64,000 nucleotides of DNA from Symsagittifera roscoffensis (taxonomy: Eukaryota > Xenacoelomorpha > Acoela > Convolutidae). The stretch lies in the NCBI RefSeq assembly GCF_963678635.1, contig NC_087065.1:21893480-21957479 (forward strand). The letters are read 5' to 3'. The notes below the pieces were generated by a model. That model made no database searches, was not told the DNA's origin, and saw nothing but the letters and a program-made list of their open reading frames with translations. The position numbers were made by a program, and so were the translations under genes. Shown one piece after another: positions 1 to 12,800 of this stretch; position 1 is the first letter of the stretch; each line of letters opens with the position of its first letter.

Positions 1-640
1 TAGTCGAACAGCAAAAGTGTCAAGGTCACGAAAAACGAATGTGGATTTAAATTTTAAGGTTTTCTTTAGAAATAAAAGAAAATTTTTCCATGTTTTGAAA
101 AAATTACTTTATTTATAGTGTCAATCGATCTTGATCTTGAAATTCGAAAGTTGATATTTTTTCAAAAACTAGTCAGTATATATATACATTTTGTTTCCGT
201 GCATTAATTGGCACTTTTCCAACTGTCTGTTGGCAATGTTTTTACGATTCGATGTATTTAGTTCAGATTCTTATACAGGTCGCGATGGTTTTTTCAGGAA
301 AAGTCTTTTAAAATTTGTTCACGTTCAAATGATCTTTTTGGTGGTTTGAATTTTGACTTTTTTTTTGAGTCAGTTCATTTCCTTTGTTAAAAGGAAGGCA
401 AACTCCACTATCGAACAGCTAAAATTGAAAGGTCACCGAAAACGTGATAGACTTCTAGTTTCGAAAGCGGAATTTAGTTTTCAGATTTCTCCGCGGAATA
501 AAATTGAGTTAATTTTATCGAAAAAGTGTTAGTCATATTTTGTTCAAGAAATTCAAAAAGCTTTAAGGCCATCTATTTTCTTTAAGGCTATCTTTTTTCT
601 TCGAATTTCATCATTTTTTCTGTTAACTTGCATTCATTGA
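1..640 (+). repeat. Dispersed repeat family R1, two adjacent partial copies
   Basis: 1-250 and 255-640 share words with 13526-14195 and others: CAGATTCTTATACAGGTCGC, AAAAGGAAGGCAAACTCCAC, CTTCTAGTTTCGAAAGCGG and GAAATTCAAAAAGCTTTAAG. They occupy the intron upstream of exon 711. Confidence 0.65.
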
Positions 641-710
641 ATCTTTTCCCACCGGCTAATAATATATGATCACCAAAAACCGTTTGATTAGTTTATCGTT
701 TCTTTGTCAG

Positions 711-855
711 TCGGAGAAACATGCTCTAACGCCACGTATCAGGGCATGAGGGGCGATAGTTGCCCTGAGAACAGAGAAGTAGCGCTAGTGCTACAGATGC
801 TCTACATGTTGTTCACAAATATTCTCCTGTTGAACATGCTCATCGCCATGTTCAG
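711..855 (+). CDS. TRPM2-like exon: outer pore and S6, alternative version 1
   Basis: The 145-nt exon starts after tttgtcag and ends TTCAG|gtt. The reading begins with two bases completing a codon and ends with two bases of the next. The peptide has two cysteines 13 positions apart with an NAT sequon between them ([14 protein letters not shown]), then the S6 helix with [13 protein letters not shown]. Paired pore cysteines and the S6 gate helix are TRPM2 family traits. The following exon, 1156-1339, encodes the same segment with the same phases, so the two are probably used alternatively. Joining to 3100 gives ...MFSYTF. Confidence 0.88.
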
Positions 856-3800
856 GTTCGAATCTATCTCCACTCAACTCTTTCTAACTAATCGTTCTCA
901 CACTCTACGCCCTCTATCTGACACCATAGCAGAACTCGGTTATACGGCTCTAACACTTTTCAGAACTCTCTGAAACAAAGAAAACGCAACCAAATGAAAC
1001 AATAAATAGACTGATTTCAAAGTAATGAAAGACTTGGACTGTTTCTAACAATAACTGATGATGCTTTACTTTGTATGTATTTAATACAAAATAATTGCGA
1101 ATTAGCCTTCTCCTTGGCCTAACTAATGCGATTTGTTTTCTTTTTTCTTTAACAGACACTGACAAGATAGGCGACGAGGAGAGGTGTCAGACATACAATG
1201 GGACCTTGTCCTCCAGACCCGCCAGTACCCTGTACTGCGAGTCACCGGAGCATGTGGACAGAGTGACGTCCTTCCTCTTAGTTCTCTATCTTTTCTTCAC
1301 TAACATCGTGCTGCTCAATCTCCTAATTGCAATGTTCACGTTAGTACCACATAAATTGGCATTTCGGTACAAGTGTGATAGAGGGGACCCAAGAAACTAA
1401 CCGGGTCCCTAAGCAAATTAAAAGCATACGTTGCTGCTTTACTTTTGGCTAGTGTTAGGTCCTGTTTGAAAAAAAAACAGAAAAAAGAGTTATAATGAAA
1501 GTGTATGGGTTTTGTTGTTTTTTGCGACGCTTTGGAAATTGTTTGTACTTTTCGCAGAAATTTCAATTTTTCTCAAAAAACTATTGTCCCAATTTTCAAA
1601 AAAATTGTCCCAATTTTCATTTTACCCACATTCTACGGCCTTAGAAATTTTCAATAGATATTTGACCTATTTTTAATTTTTTTCTATTTCTCATATATTA
1701 AAAACTCAAATCTGAGATGAGGGTTTCAATCAAAAGAAAAAACTATGGGGATATTCCTTTTTTTAAGCGACTGCTCCCTAAATTCGTTTGAAAAAGCTAT
1801 GGCCTCAAACAATCCTATTTTGTTATTTTGACATTTTGTTGAATTTAGAAACTTTTTGACTTTTCTCAAAAACTACCGTGCCCAAACGGAGATTAAGGGT
1901 TTAATCAAAAGAAAAACAATCAGTTGGGTGAATCTTTCCTGCGCAAGTAGCTTTGCTTTGCCCTGCGTTTTGAAAAAAAATATGGCCTGGACAATGTCCA
2001 ATTTTTCAATTTTTGTCATTTTTTTGCAAATTTCTTTTTTTTCTAACTGCTGATTCTGAGGTTGATAATTCATTCAAATTAACATGGTGCTTAGGTTTTC
2101 CTTTCGGAAAAATCCATTGTTGAAATTCGTACCGTTTTTTTTAGAAATTTTATCCTTATTCTCGAAAACTACTAGTTAAAATCTGATATCAAGGGTTCTA
2201 TCTAAAGTTCAGGAAGTGGACTTCCTCCCTGCATAAAAGGCTATTCCCATGTTTTAATCGAGACAAGTTTATGGATTTACAAAAAGTTTTTTTTTGATTT
2301 TTTGAAAATTTTTCACTTTTTTCGAAAACAATCCAGCCAAATCTGAGCTAAAAGATCAATTGAAAGAGCGTGTAGTTTTTCCTCCTTTAATTAGGCGGCT
2401 AATCCCTACCTATCCAGAGAAATTGCTAGTATTTTGCGTAAAGTTCATTTTTTGAAAATTACGCATTTCCGTATAAGTACAAAATAGGACTGAAAACATT
2501 AAAACAGGTGATCCAGCATTAGCTGGGCCACTAGTATACCTCCAAGCGACTGACCGTGGCGCAAATACAAAGAAAAGAGACTCCTATTTACAGGTCGGAT
2601 ATTCAAATCGGGAACATTGGGATAGTTTGAATTTTTTGGTCGAATTTTTGCTGCGTAGCATTGGAAATTTGATAGAAACTGTAGCTGCATTATTGGTGGC
2701 TTATGTTAGTAAAATTACAAGTGATCTTGGAGCAGATTTGAAAATGGGATACTCTTAATCTTGCTTAAATTTTTTTCTCAAGGTGCTTTTTAAGTTTTTT
2801 CCTTATTGCACTTTGTTTTGCCTGTTTAGATCTTTTTGATGCATTTTCCTCGCTTTTGCTTGCGCAGCTTCGCCTTTGTAGCTAATTGCGGTAATTGCCT
2901 GAAATTAATGTAATTTGGGACCCCTTTCTCATCCTTGGTTTTTATCGGGACCCCTTCATCACACTTGTACCGGCAGTTTTTTTCCAAGTTAAAACTGCTG
3001 TAACTTTAATTATCTAATTCAACTATTAAAATTGTTTATGTAATTCAACTATTAAAATTTAATTTCATTTTCCGTGTGATAAAGATTATTTTTGTTTAGT
3101 TATACGTTCGAGCAAGTTCAGGAAAAGACGGATCTTTTTTGGAAGTTTCATCTCTACGAGCTGATCAAGGTATGCTTCCGTCAATTTTTAGGAGTCGATG
3201 AAGGTAGTTCAGACTCTTATATAGGTCTTGATGATTTTTTTCGGAAAAAGTCTTAGCTACTACTATGACAGAGTGGTCCCTCGAAAAGCAACTATGACAG
3301 GCAGCTCCCTCCTGCATTTGTCATGTAATAATATTGAAAAAATAAATGTGTATAAATGATTAATTTCACAAATCTCGCGAAATATGTTGAGTCAGAAACT
3401 TTTCAGATTAAAAATTGTAATTACTATCAGCGGCGGATCCAAGATTTTCTCGAGGAGGGCGGATTTTTAAAATATTTCAAGCCAATGTAAACACCCCATG
3501 TTGGCCAAATTTTTTGATTATCCAGTGCTCTGAGTTTTTTTGCATGCAAAGAGTGAATTTATTTGAACTAAGTTTTTAAAGTCGCTCATTCAAATCTCCT
3601 TTCTTCAGGAATACTTCCAGCGACCTGCCCTTCCTCCTCCGCTGATCCTGATCCAACATGTCTACTTCTTCAGTAAAATCATCCTGAGCAAGTGTACCGC
3701 GAAGGTGAAGATGCCGAACTACAACTTCAAAATGCGCATCCAGGAATCCCCCATCATCCAGCAACTCATCAAGTGGGAGGATCTTAACGCCGAAGAGTAC

Positions 3801-6800
3801 ATAAGGTGAAACCAGAATAAAGTACATTGTTTGAATAACATCGATTAAAGTGAGTTGCATCCTTTTTATGGCTCATGCGGCATCTCCAATTTTAAAAAAA
3901 ATTATATCACACAGTTATTTGTAGCAATAGCGATAGTTTGTTTCTATTGACTTGAAAGTTCCTTTCGTTCCTACTTAGTTCTTTTTTTGCGAAGATTCGT
4001 AATTCAGATGATTTCGAGCACATGTTTGCTATTTTAAGGTTGTTAGGTTGGTTATTTTAGCATTAACAAACCATTTTTCAGATTTTTAATGATCGTTTTT
4101 TGTGTGTCTAATATTCAACGGATATAATTGTTCTGTCTTGTTCTAGAGAGTTGGACAGAGGAGAGCGGGAGAAGCTGGAGTACCATGTGAGACATGCAGA
4201 GAGTAATACTGAGAAGATCTTGGCCAGTCTGGTGGACCCCATGAACGAGGACGACAGCACCAGTCTATCTGAAAGGGTGTCCACATTGGAGTCGAAGGTG
4301 CGTTGGAAGATTAATCTATCTCAAGTCTCCCACAGCCACACTACTTCCTTTATAAGAGTCAATCAACGTAGTTCAGACTCTCATATAGGTCGCGATGGTT
4401 TTTTCCGGTTTTTTTCTGGAAAATTCTTGAATTTGTTTAGGCTCAAATTTCTTTTTTGCAGTAAGAATTCTGCTTTCTTTTTAAGTTCAGTTCATTTCCT
4501 TTATTAAAAGGAAGACAAACTCCACTATCAAACAGCAAAAGTGTACAGGTCACGAAAAACGTGATGGACTTCTAGTTTGTTGTTGTTGTTGTTGTTGTTG
4601 TTATTAGCCCGTTATTAGCCGTCGACGAAGCCGTAAGTCTATTGTGGTCAGGTTTGTTGTTTTGGGGGCAGTTAAATAAGTGTAATGCAGTGTGGGGAGC
4701 AGGGCAGAAGGGACATTTGGGTCTATCCTATTCGTATAAGTATTAAAGTAGGGGCTGTATCCTGGTCTTATTTGGACGAGGGTGCGCCTAGTCGAGCGTG
4801 GACTGGTCTGTACAGTTTTTATTTCTGGGGGGGTTTTAAGGGGAGATCTTTGGGCAGGGGGCTTTATCTATGGCTTTCAGCGCTCGTTTTGTGTGTATAT
4901 TCTTTATAAATCTTTTAAAATTGCTGTTGATGAACGCTTTTAGGTGGTTCTAGTAAAAAATTGTTCAAGGTCTGCTTTATAAGAGTTTTAGATGTTGCTG
5001 GCGTGGCGTTACAGGGTGAGTATCGTAAAAGTTGAGGGAGCTTTTTGGCAGGTAGGTCCTGAGGACGAATTGTGGGGCAAAGAGTTTATGGTGATTTTTG
5101 ACGTTAAGTAGTTTGCACTCTGTATGCACGTGGTCAATAGGACTCCCTTCACAGCCAATTGGACACCCCGTCACTATCCGCAGAGCTGCGTTTTGTACTA
5201 TTCGTATTTAACTTATGGTTGTATCACTCGCGGCGTCAGACCAAGCTGGACAGGCGAGGTCCAGGATTAGTCTGATTAAAATTTTGTTAGTAATATTTGA
5301 AGTGTCTTTCGACTGACCCCAGTTTGAACTAGACTGCGCATGACTTTGATAACTATGCGTTTGCAATGTTCCGCAAAATTTAATCAAGGGTCAAAAAGAC
5401 ACCAAGAATTTTGGGATGCTTTATGACCGGCAGAAGTGTTTCACACTTTGTAAACGTGGGGTCTGTCAAACTTTTTATTATGCGACCTACATAGACCTTT
5501 GTAGATGAAAAGTCAAGCAATCTACTTGTAAAAAAACTCGTGCAGTGGATTAGGATAATTACTTGAAGTGTCAGGGCCATTTTTTATGTCGCGTGTTGGA
5601 GGAAAGGGTGAAAATCATCGGCACAAGACTGACGTTTGACTTCTGGAGGGGAGTTGGATGCATCATGCACGTAAAAATTTAAAAAGAGTGTGCGAGAGGA
5701 TAGAACCTTGGGGGACGCCTGTATGTACGATCCGGGATGAAGACAAGGCTCCCCTAAACTGCGATTTAGTTTGCCTGCCGCTGTGATAATTTGCAAGCCA
5801 TTTAGTTAAATTATTTGGTACAGTGGTGCTATGAATAAGTTATGTGCGATGGCAGACCATGTCAATTGCTTTGGATCTAAGGTGGCTAGCACAGTTTTTT
5901 TAGGTGGGCGTTTTTGATTAAAAACGTTGCTAATTAAATTTCAAAACTTGATTGTGCTGTAAAAGTGGAGTGGACGAGAGCCGTGCTGATGGTCAGTTTT
6001 AGGGAGATTCTTTATAAGAGTAGGATGAATTCTCGAGACTTAGCGACAAGAATCCGATAGTTTTTGGTTGGTTTTGGTAGGGGGACTCTTACTGAGTTCT
6101 TTCATAATTGAAGTAATTTGTTAAATTTAAAGGTCAAATTAAAAGTAAATGTTACAAAATTGATAAAAGCTGGTCCCAAATGTTTCAGGTGTACCGTGCA
6201 AAGCCCGTCTGGGCCCAACGCTTTTGAAGATTTAGCTGCTTTGATTGACTCTTCTGTTTCACAGGAGAGAAAAGTCAGTGGATCGCTAAGCTTTAGAATC
6301 AGTTTTTTTTGTTTGTCTGTTGTTTGTTAGATGTATGGGTTCTGAGTTTCGTGTATTGGGTGTTAAAAGCGCATGCTGTTTGTTTAGCTTCTTTTTGCCG
6401 TTAAAAGAGGTTGAGTGCGATCCTGCAATGGATTTGGTTTCATTTAAGGAGCGAACCGCTTTCCAGAATTTGTTGGACGACGTCTGGTGAGTAAACGTCC
6501 GGAGGCAGGATATTTCTTCTTTTTTCCTCAAATCATGGTTTAGTAGGCTGGGGAATAGTAGGCTGGGGAATAGTAGAAGTAGTATGCGCTGTATGGTTTT
6601 GCGGGTTTGTGTTTGGATCGTTTGGGGGCTTTGTTTCTCGGGCTTAAAGGTTAGTAGTCTAAGTGTTTTTTGGCCTTTTAGGCGTATCGTTTACTGGGAT
6701 GGGCAGGTATTATTGTTCGGACAAGTGGGGCAGTAAAAGTTTCTGTGATGCTATTTGTGATGTTTTTCTGTAAAGTATACTTTATCTGCTGATTGGCCTC

Positions 6801-9800
6801 ATAGTACGTCGTTGGACGAGCTGTGTGTTTTGAAGGTTTTGAGGTTACTTAATATTTTTTAGTCTTATTATTTTTTTTTCGGCTTGTTTTTTGCTTCTTT
6901 TGTTTTCCTTTCTGAGGCTTAGTAGGTTGCGGCCAATATTTATCGGCTTAGTGGCCTCATATTGTTTCATTTGACGCGCGAATAAAGTTTGCGTGTGAGT
7001 GTGTTTGAGGGTGAGGGGGACTTAATACATTTTGTTTAAATTTTCTTTCGGCTCAAAGGGTTTGGGTTAAGGTATTTTTGTGGCTTTGTTACCGCTTGAT
7101 AAAATTTCTTTCGATGCTAATTGTACATTGTTTTGTCTTGGCACGTTTTTGTTTCAAAGTTAGATTTATTAGTTTCGATAGATCGATTTAGCGGCTTTCT
7201 TGTTTTTTTAATCACAAGTGGTGCGAAGCTCAGCTTCGCCCCTGTGTTAACTTGTCCTGTGTGTAATTTTCGAAACTTTACCCGAGATCCAAGAATAAAA
7301 AGGACCAGATATTTAAAAAAAATGACAAGATGCACGATTTAAAACTTGATTTTAAGGTCGACCTTGTAATATCAGTCTGATTTTGGGATAGTTGAGCCGT
7401 TTTTGAATCAATTCAAAGCAATGAAGGTGTAATGATATGAAAAATTATTTAAGATGGACACAGTTGGCAAGCAGTTGGAGTACATGAACTCGATGATGCA
7501 GTTCGTGGCAGATAGTGTGAGCAAGGGCAGAAGTGGACCACAGAGACCTCCTCCCCCATCCACTGAACTCTTCTCCTCATCAGGTGAAATGCAAAAGCAA
7601 CAAACTCGAACAAGAGTAGCCGGTTGCTATGATAGTAGCACAGAAAGTTGCAACCGCATTAATGAAAAGTAAAAAAAATCTCATCTTCAAATTTGTGTTG
7701 TTTTTAGAAATAAAACTTTTTGTCGCCAATGAGGCGCTAAACAAAGCTTCGATAACATGTTTTCCTGGAGTAAAACTAAATTTTTCACGGCTGAAAAAAG
7801 TTCCCTTATTATATCACCTACTCTCTCGCTTTACTCGCTGGAAATTAGACTGCGAAAACTTTATAAATTTTTGTAATATTTGAATCACGACAGAAAGGGC
7901 AATAATTTTATATAATACTCGACTAACTCTGATAGATATTCATGGCATCTGTTTTTGCGTGGTAAAAAGTAGATTAAAAAGATTGAAACACACCCGAAAG
8001 CAAAGTTCTTGTCGACTTTCAGTGGTCGGAACAAATAATGCTCGACAATTTACCAGGAAATTTAACGGCTAAAAGTTATTGAGACAGTTAATGTGGGAAG
8101 GATTTGTTGCTGAGCTTCTCAAAAGCTAATCACTGACTGGTAGAAGTTCAAAAACTTTAACTTAGTTAACTCTTCATATAACTTTATTATTTTTGCATCA
8201 GAATCACAAAATCCTGCACGTCCCGACACTGTCAAGACAGTCCAGCCAGCAGCAGTAACAGCAGCCGCTGTTCCACCTACAGATCAGAGCAAACTGGCTC
8301 CGAAAAAACCAGTCGGGCCCAAACATGTGAAGGCCCTCAAACCAGATTACTACGAAGTGAGACGCATGGAGGTGCCGAGTTCTCTGATTCCGTGGGAGAA
8401 GGTTTGGTTCGAATATGAACCGCCGAACTATACACACCCGTTGGTGCTTGAGGGACCAGCCTGGGCTGACCTAGACTTCTCAAGTCCAGAATTGTACGTC
8501 GGTTTTTTGTTTTTGGATATTGGATCTTTCTTTACATTAGCCAGCTCGCGAGCGTAGTGTGTTAGTTTAAACCTTCTTTTTTCCAGATTAACTTGCGAAT
8601 AAAAGTGCTCATTTGGTGGTATTTTTGCTATAATTTAAATCTATAGCATTGGAAATTTCGTAACATCTGTTCTCTGCTTTATTTCTAGTTAGTATTTCTG
8701 GAATATTAGGAGTTCGTAGACGATTGGTAAGTGCATGAGACTCTTAATATCTAGGTCGCAGGATCGAATCCGATACACAGCCCAATTTTTACAATTTCGA
8801 TCATTATTTCTACTCGCTATTGTATGCGAAGCCCAGCTTGGTCTCTGTGTAAAAAGTTTTGTGAAGCTTGTTTCTTACCCATTTGATTACCCTTGCGATA
8901 TGCAAGGGTATTGCAACCTGGTACTATTAGGTTTTTTCAGTAAATAACTTAGTTAGCCGAATGTAACATATTTAGAAAGAAGTTTCAGATGATACATTTA
9001 AAAATATGCAACGTTTTTGTTTTGCATGTAAAGGGCTTTTATTGTATCCGGTAGATGCAAATCTTTCGTATGTTGTTTTTTAAATATTCCAGCTGTTTTT
9101 CAGCTTGTTAAGTGTCGGGTTTGATTCTGTCCTCTTTTTTACCTAATGATTTTTTCTCTATTTGCGTCAATTTTTTGTATTGATTCAACTTTGACAATGT
9201 GTTTTGTATTTTAAAATCTTGTTTCCGATCTTCTTTTATACACTCGCGAGTGCTAGTGTCTTGTAATCGGAAACCAGTGTCTTGTAATCGGATTTTTTCC
9301 CGTAAACCATTTTCTTACAAATTTTTTCTCTTTTTTATCCACTGCTTCTCTTAACATCTTCCAGGTTCCTTCCCACTTGGCCTAGGGAAACGCCGTCGCC
9401 TTAGTACCCTGAAATCTGGGGGTTCGAATCTCGGCTGGAAAATGTTTTTTTTTCAGTTTGAATTTTTGTTGGGTAAAAATTGAATTGCCGGACGTTCATT
9501 TGTCTGCCTAAGTTTTGTAGGCTAAATTGCCATATTGCGTCTTTTGCTTGTGCTGTAACCAACTGTCATTGCACTTGCAAATGCAAGTCTGTTTCATACT
9601 AGTTTCAGGGGGGGGGGCTTTTTCTAATTTCATTTAAAAAGTTTTTTTTTGGGTTCAATTTATGTCTGCTCAAAAGTTGTCAGCTTAGTTTTCACATCAC
9701 TGATTTTTTTGTGTTATAAGCAACTTTCATTGTAGTTGCAAATGTTATCCATTTTATTTTGCGAGGAGACTTTAAAGTTTAAAGATTTACGTTTTCCGTT

Positions 9801-12800
9801 CAATTTGTGTCTGATCGAAGATTGCCGGCTTCGTTTCCGCATCGTAAGTTTCGCTCCGTTGCTAATTTGATATTTACACAAGCAAGCTTTACTGTATTAG
9901 TAGGAACCTTCTTTTTTCTAACCTAGCTCGCAATTAAAAGTGTTTATAAAACGTATTCACTTATTTGAAGGCTTTTCTGCTATAATCACGATGTTACATT
10001 CGAAATTTCATAGCATCTGTTCTCTACTTTTTTGGTCGCTAGTTTATGGGATTTATTAAGCGTCTGTGGTTGAGTGGTTAGTGAGTGAGTCTGTGTCAAA
10101 TGTTTGGCATTATTGTCTAAAATGAACTTCTGTCGAGACATACGAAAATTTTTGGTGACCTAGTTTTTTTCAACTTTTTTCATTTTTTTCGTCATGTTTT
10201 TTATATTTGAGCTGAATCGCAAGTGGTGCGAAGCTCCGCTTCGCTTCTGTGTTAACATTTGCAAAAAAAAGTCATAACTAGCTGAGCTGGCAATCAATTG
10301 ACTGATTGTATCTCATGTTTTCCAGTGCTAGTCAGAAGAAACTAGTGCCATGGAACAAGTGGGACACACTGAAGAACGTTGATAGACGCAGTTTCACTGG
10401 CTTCTACTCACTTGGCAAGGATGACTTGTTGCCGCGCAACCCAGTAGGACGCACCGGCCTCAGAGGCAGGGGATTACTGGGAAGATGGGGACCCAACCAT
10501 GCAGCTGACCCTATCGTTACCAGGTGAAAACTGCTTTAATTATAGCGGGTCACTGCTAACAGAGACTAATCGAATGGACTGGCCGGAAGGGGTGTTAGGG
10601 TTTAATGTTTTGAAAGAAGAGTTATCAAATATTAAACAGTTAAGCCTTAACCATCAAAGTTTTAAGTGCTGCCAACTAATGTAAACAATACCTGCAATGG
10701 AATGTGATAAAACAAAACGTTCCGGTAAACGTTTTCGACTGAAATTTTCATTAAGAAAACTAGTCACGAAGAAAACAACTGAGGTTGGTCGGCCGGTAAT
10801 CAGACGTATTCAATGACAGGCGTGGTACAATATTAAAGGTCACATTGAGATCTGTGCGCTAGCTAACATTAATTTCAAATTCGGTTCTTCTTAAGGTGGA
10901 AGTTGGATCCGAATGGCAATCAAGTAATGAAGAAGGGCAAGCCTTTGTTGGAGTTTGTGGCCATCACGAGAAAGGATACTGGAGAAGTCGCCATACCAGG
11001 GGTAATAAAGAGATCAAAGGTTTTACTGACTGTTTTCAAAATTCGGATAGAAAATCAGAATGTTTATGAAAATAAGGCTGTGATTGATGAGATTAGAATA
11101 AAACTAATTTGAGTAATTAATATAAGTTTTTTGATGTAACCAACTCCGTATAGACTTGATTGTCTTTTTGGGTTTTACCTTCTTAAAATAGAATTTGGAG
11201 ACTTGTTCATGGTTGAGTATAGCATACTTTCGAAGCCCGGTAGAAGGGTAACGTGTTCTGAAGCGATAACTCGTAACAGCCGACATGTTGACCATACGCT
11301 TGAAACCCGTACTTCTCTGAAAGCTAATCGCTCAATACAGTAGATCGGTTGCAATTGAATCGGTCAAACGAAAAAATCAGAATTTTGTACTACGCGATGA
11401 GTTATGATCGTGGACTCGCCACCAGGGATGTTAGATTGTCGTTGAATGTTTGCAGTTGTGTAAGTTATGCAATAATTTTTAAATGGAATGTGGTGTTTTC
11501 TGTGTGTTAGGGTATGGTGGACCCTGGGGAGGAGGTGTCTGCGACTCTGCTGCGTGAGTTCATGGAGGAAGCTGTGAGCTTCAAGATAGAGCAGGCTCAT
11601 TCTTCCTCCCTCTCCCAACTGAACAGGGAGCAGAGGCTGAAGAAGATCAAGGACCTCTTCTTCAAACACGGCAGAGAGGTCAGCCAAACATTCTCTTCGT
11701 AATAACAATCCATTTTATCTGTCTAACAAACTAGTTTTGCTCAAGGTTTTATTATTTTTAGTGGTTTGAGTTGCAGCTGGAGTGAGCTATTTCATAGCAA
11801 AGTTCCTAAGTGCGCTTTTAAACTTTTTTATTACCATGGATCTCAAGTTTGTTACTATGATATCTGAAAATGTTATATATTTTTCGTTAAGTTTTTGAGT
11901 TGAGTTTTTACAATTTTCGTTCATTTGTTTATCTTTTTCATATCAAAAGTTATTGAAATCAACCTTGGCCTAAGTCTCAATGTTAAGATTCAGAGATCTG
12001 ATGCCACAGTTTTGTAGATAATCCGGTTCCACTTCACAGAGGTTTGAGTATTCGTTCTAAAATTCCTACACTCCTACCATTTAAAGTTTTCGATGTTCAA
12101 CCAAAGACAGTTCCTCTCCTAGACTTGTTGTAACGAGTATCCTATTCTACCTCTACTGCCTTGCCTGAATATATTTTATAAGGTTTTGTGACCAACGTGT
12201 TCAGAGTAAGCCACCATGTTAGGCTAAATAGATTCTGTGCTGATAAAAAGCATTTAAACGGCTACTACAGACCTGATAGCCTTCCAAAGGAATAATGGGT
12301 ATCAGAGACGTCTTTCTCTTTGGTTCGATCAAAGTTTGTAATCAACAGTAATGCAATAGAAGAAAAAACTTTTGATGATTATTAAAGCTTAAACAATGTT
12401 TTCATTTATTATAAGTTTTGTGGTCTCTGGCCGCAAAAATTAAGAGTTTGTTTTTTTTTCGGCTTAGATCTACAGAGGGTATGTGGATGATCCGCGTAAT
12501 ACAGACAATGCGTGGATGGAGACAGTGGCTGTCAACTTCCACGACCAGGACGGAAAACTCAAAGACAGCCAGCTGCAGGTCAGTACAAGAACGGGAAGCA
12601 CGGTAGATGATGCATTGTGTCTTTACACTCGCCAGCTTGCCAAGCATAGTGTAGTACGAACCTTCATTAAAAGTGTTCTTTCTTGCTGCGCGCGTTTTTC
12701 TGTAATGTTGCTTTCAGTGTTTGGTTTACTCCTACAATTTGTACTTTTACTTTCCTTGACTTCGTATTTCCTTTTTTTGTTTCGCTAAAAAAGTTCCTCG

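Noticed and set aside
7117-7342. Open frames on both strands over the same ~220 bp
   Set aside because: They lie across the GCGAAGC hairpin tail of a dispersed repeat; no coding signal.
8735-8947. 70-codon frame
   Set aside because: It lies within the tRNA-Lys-derived SINE-like repeat.
9373-9455. tRNA gene candidate (GGTTCGAATCT B box)
   Set aside because: Acceptor and T stems do not pair; better explained as a SINE head.
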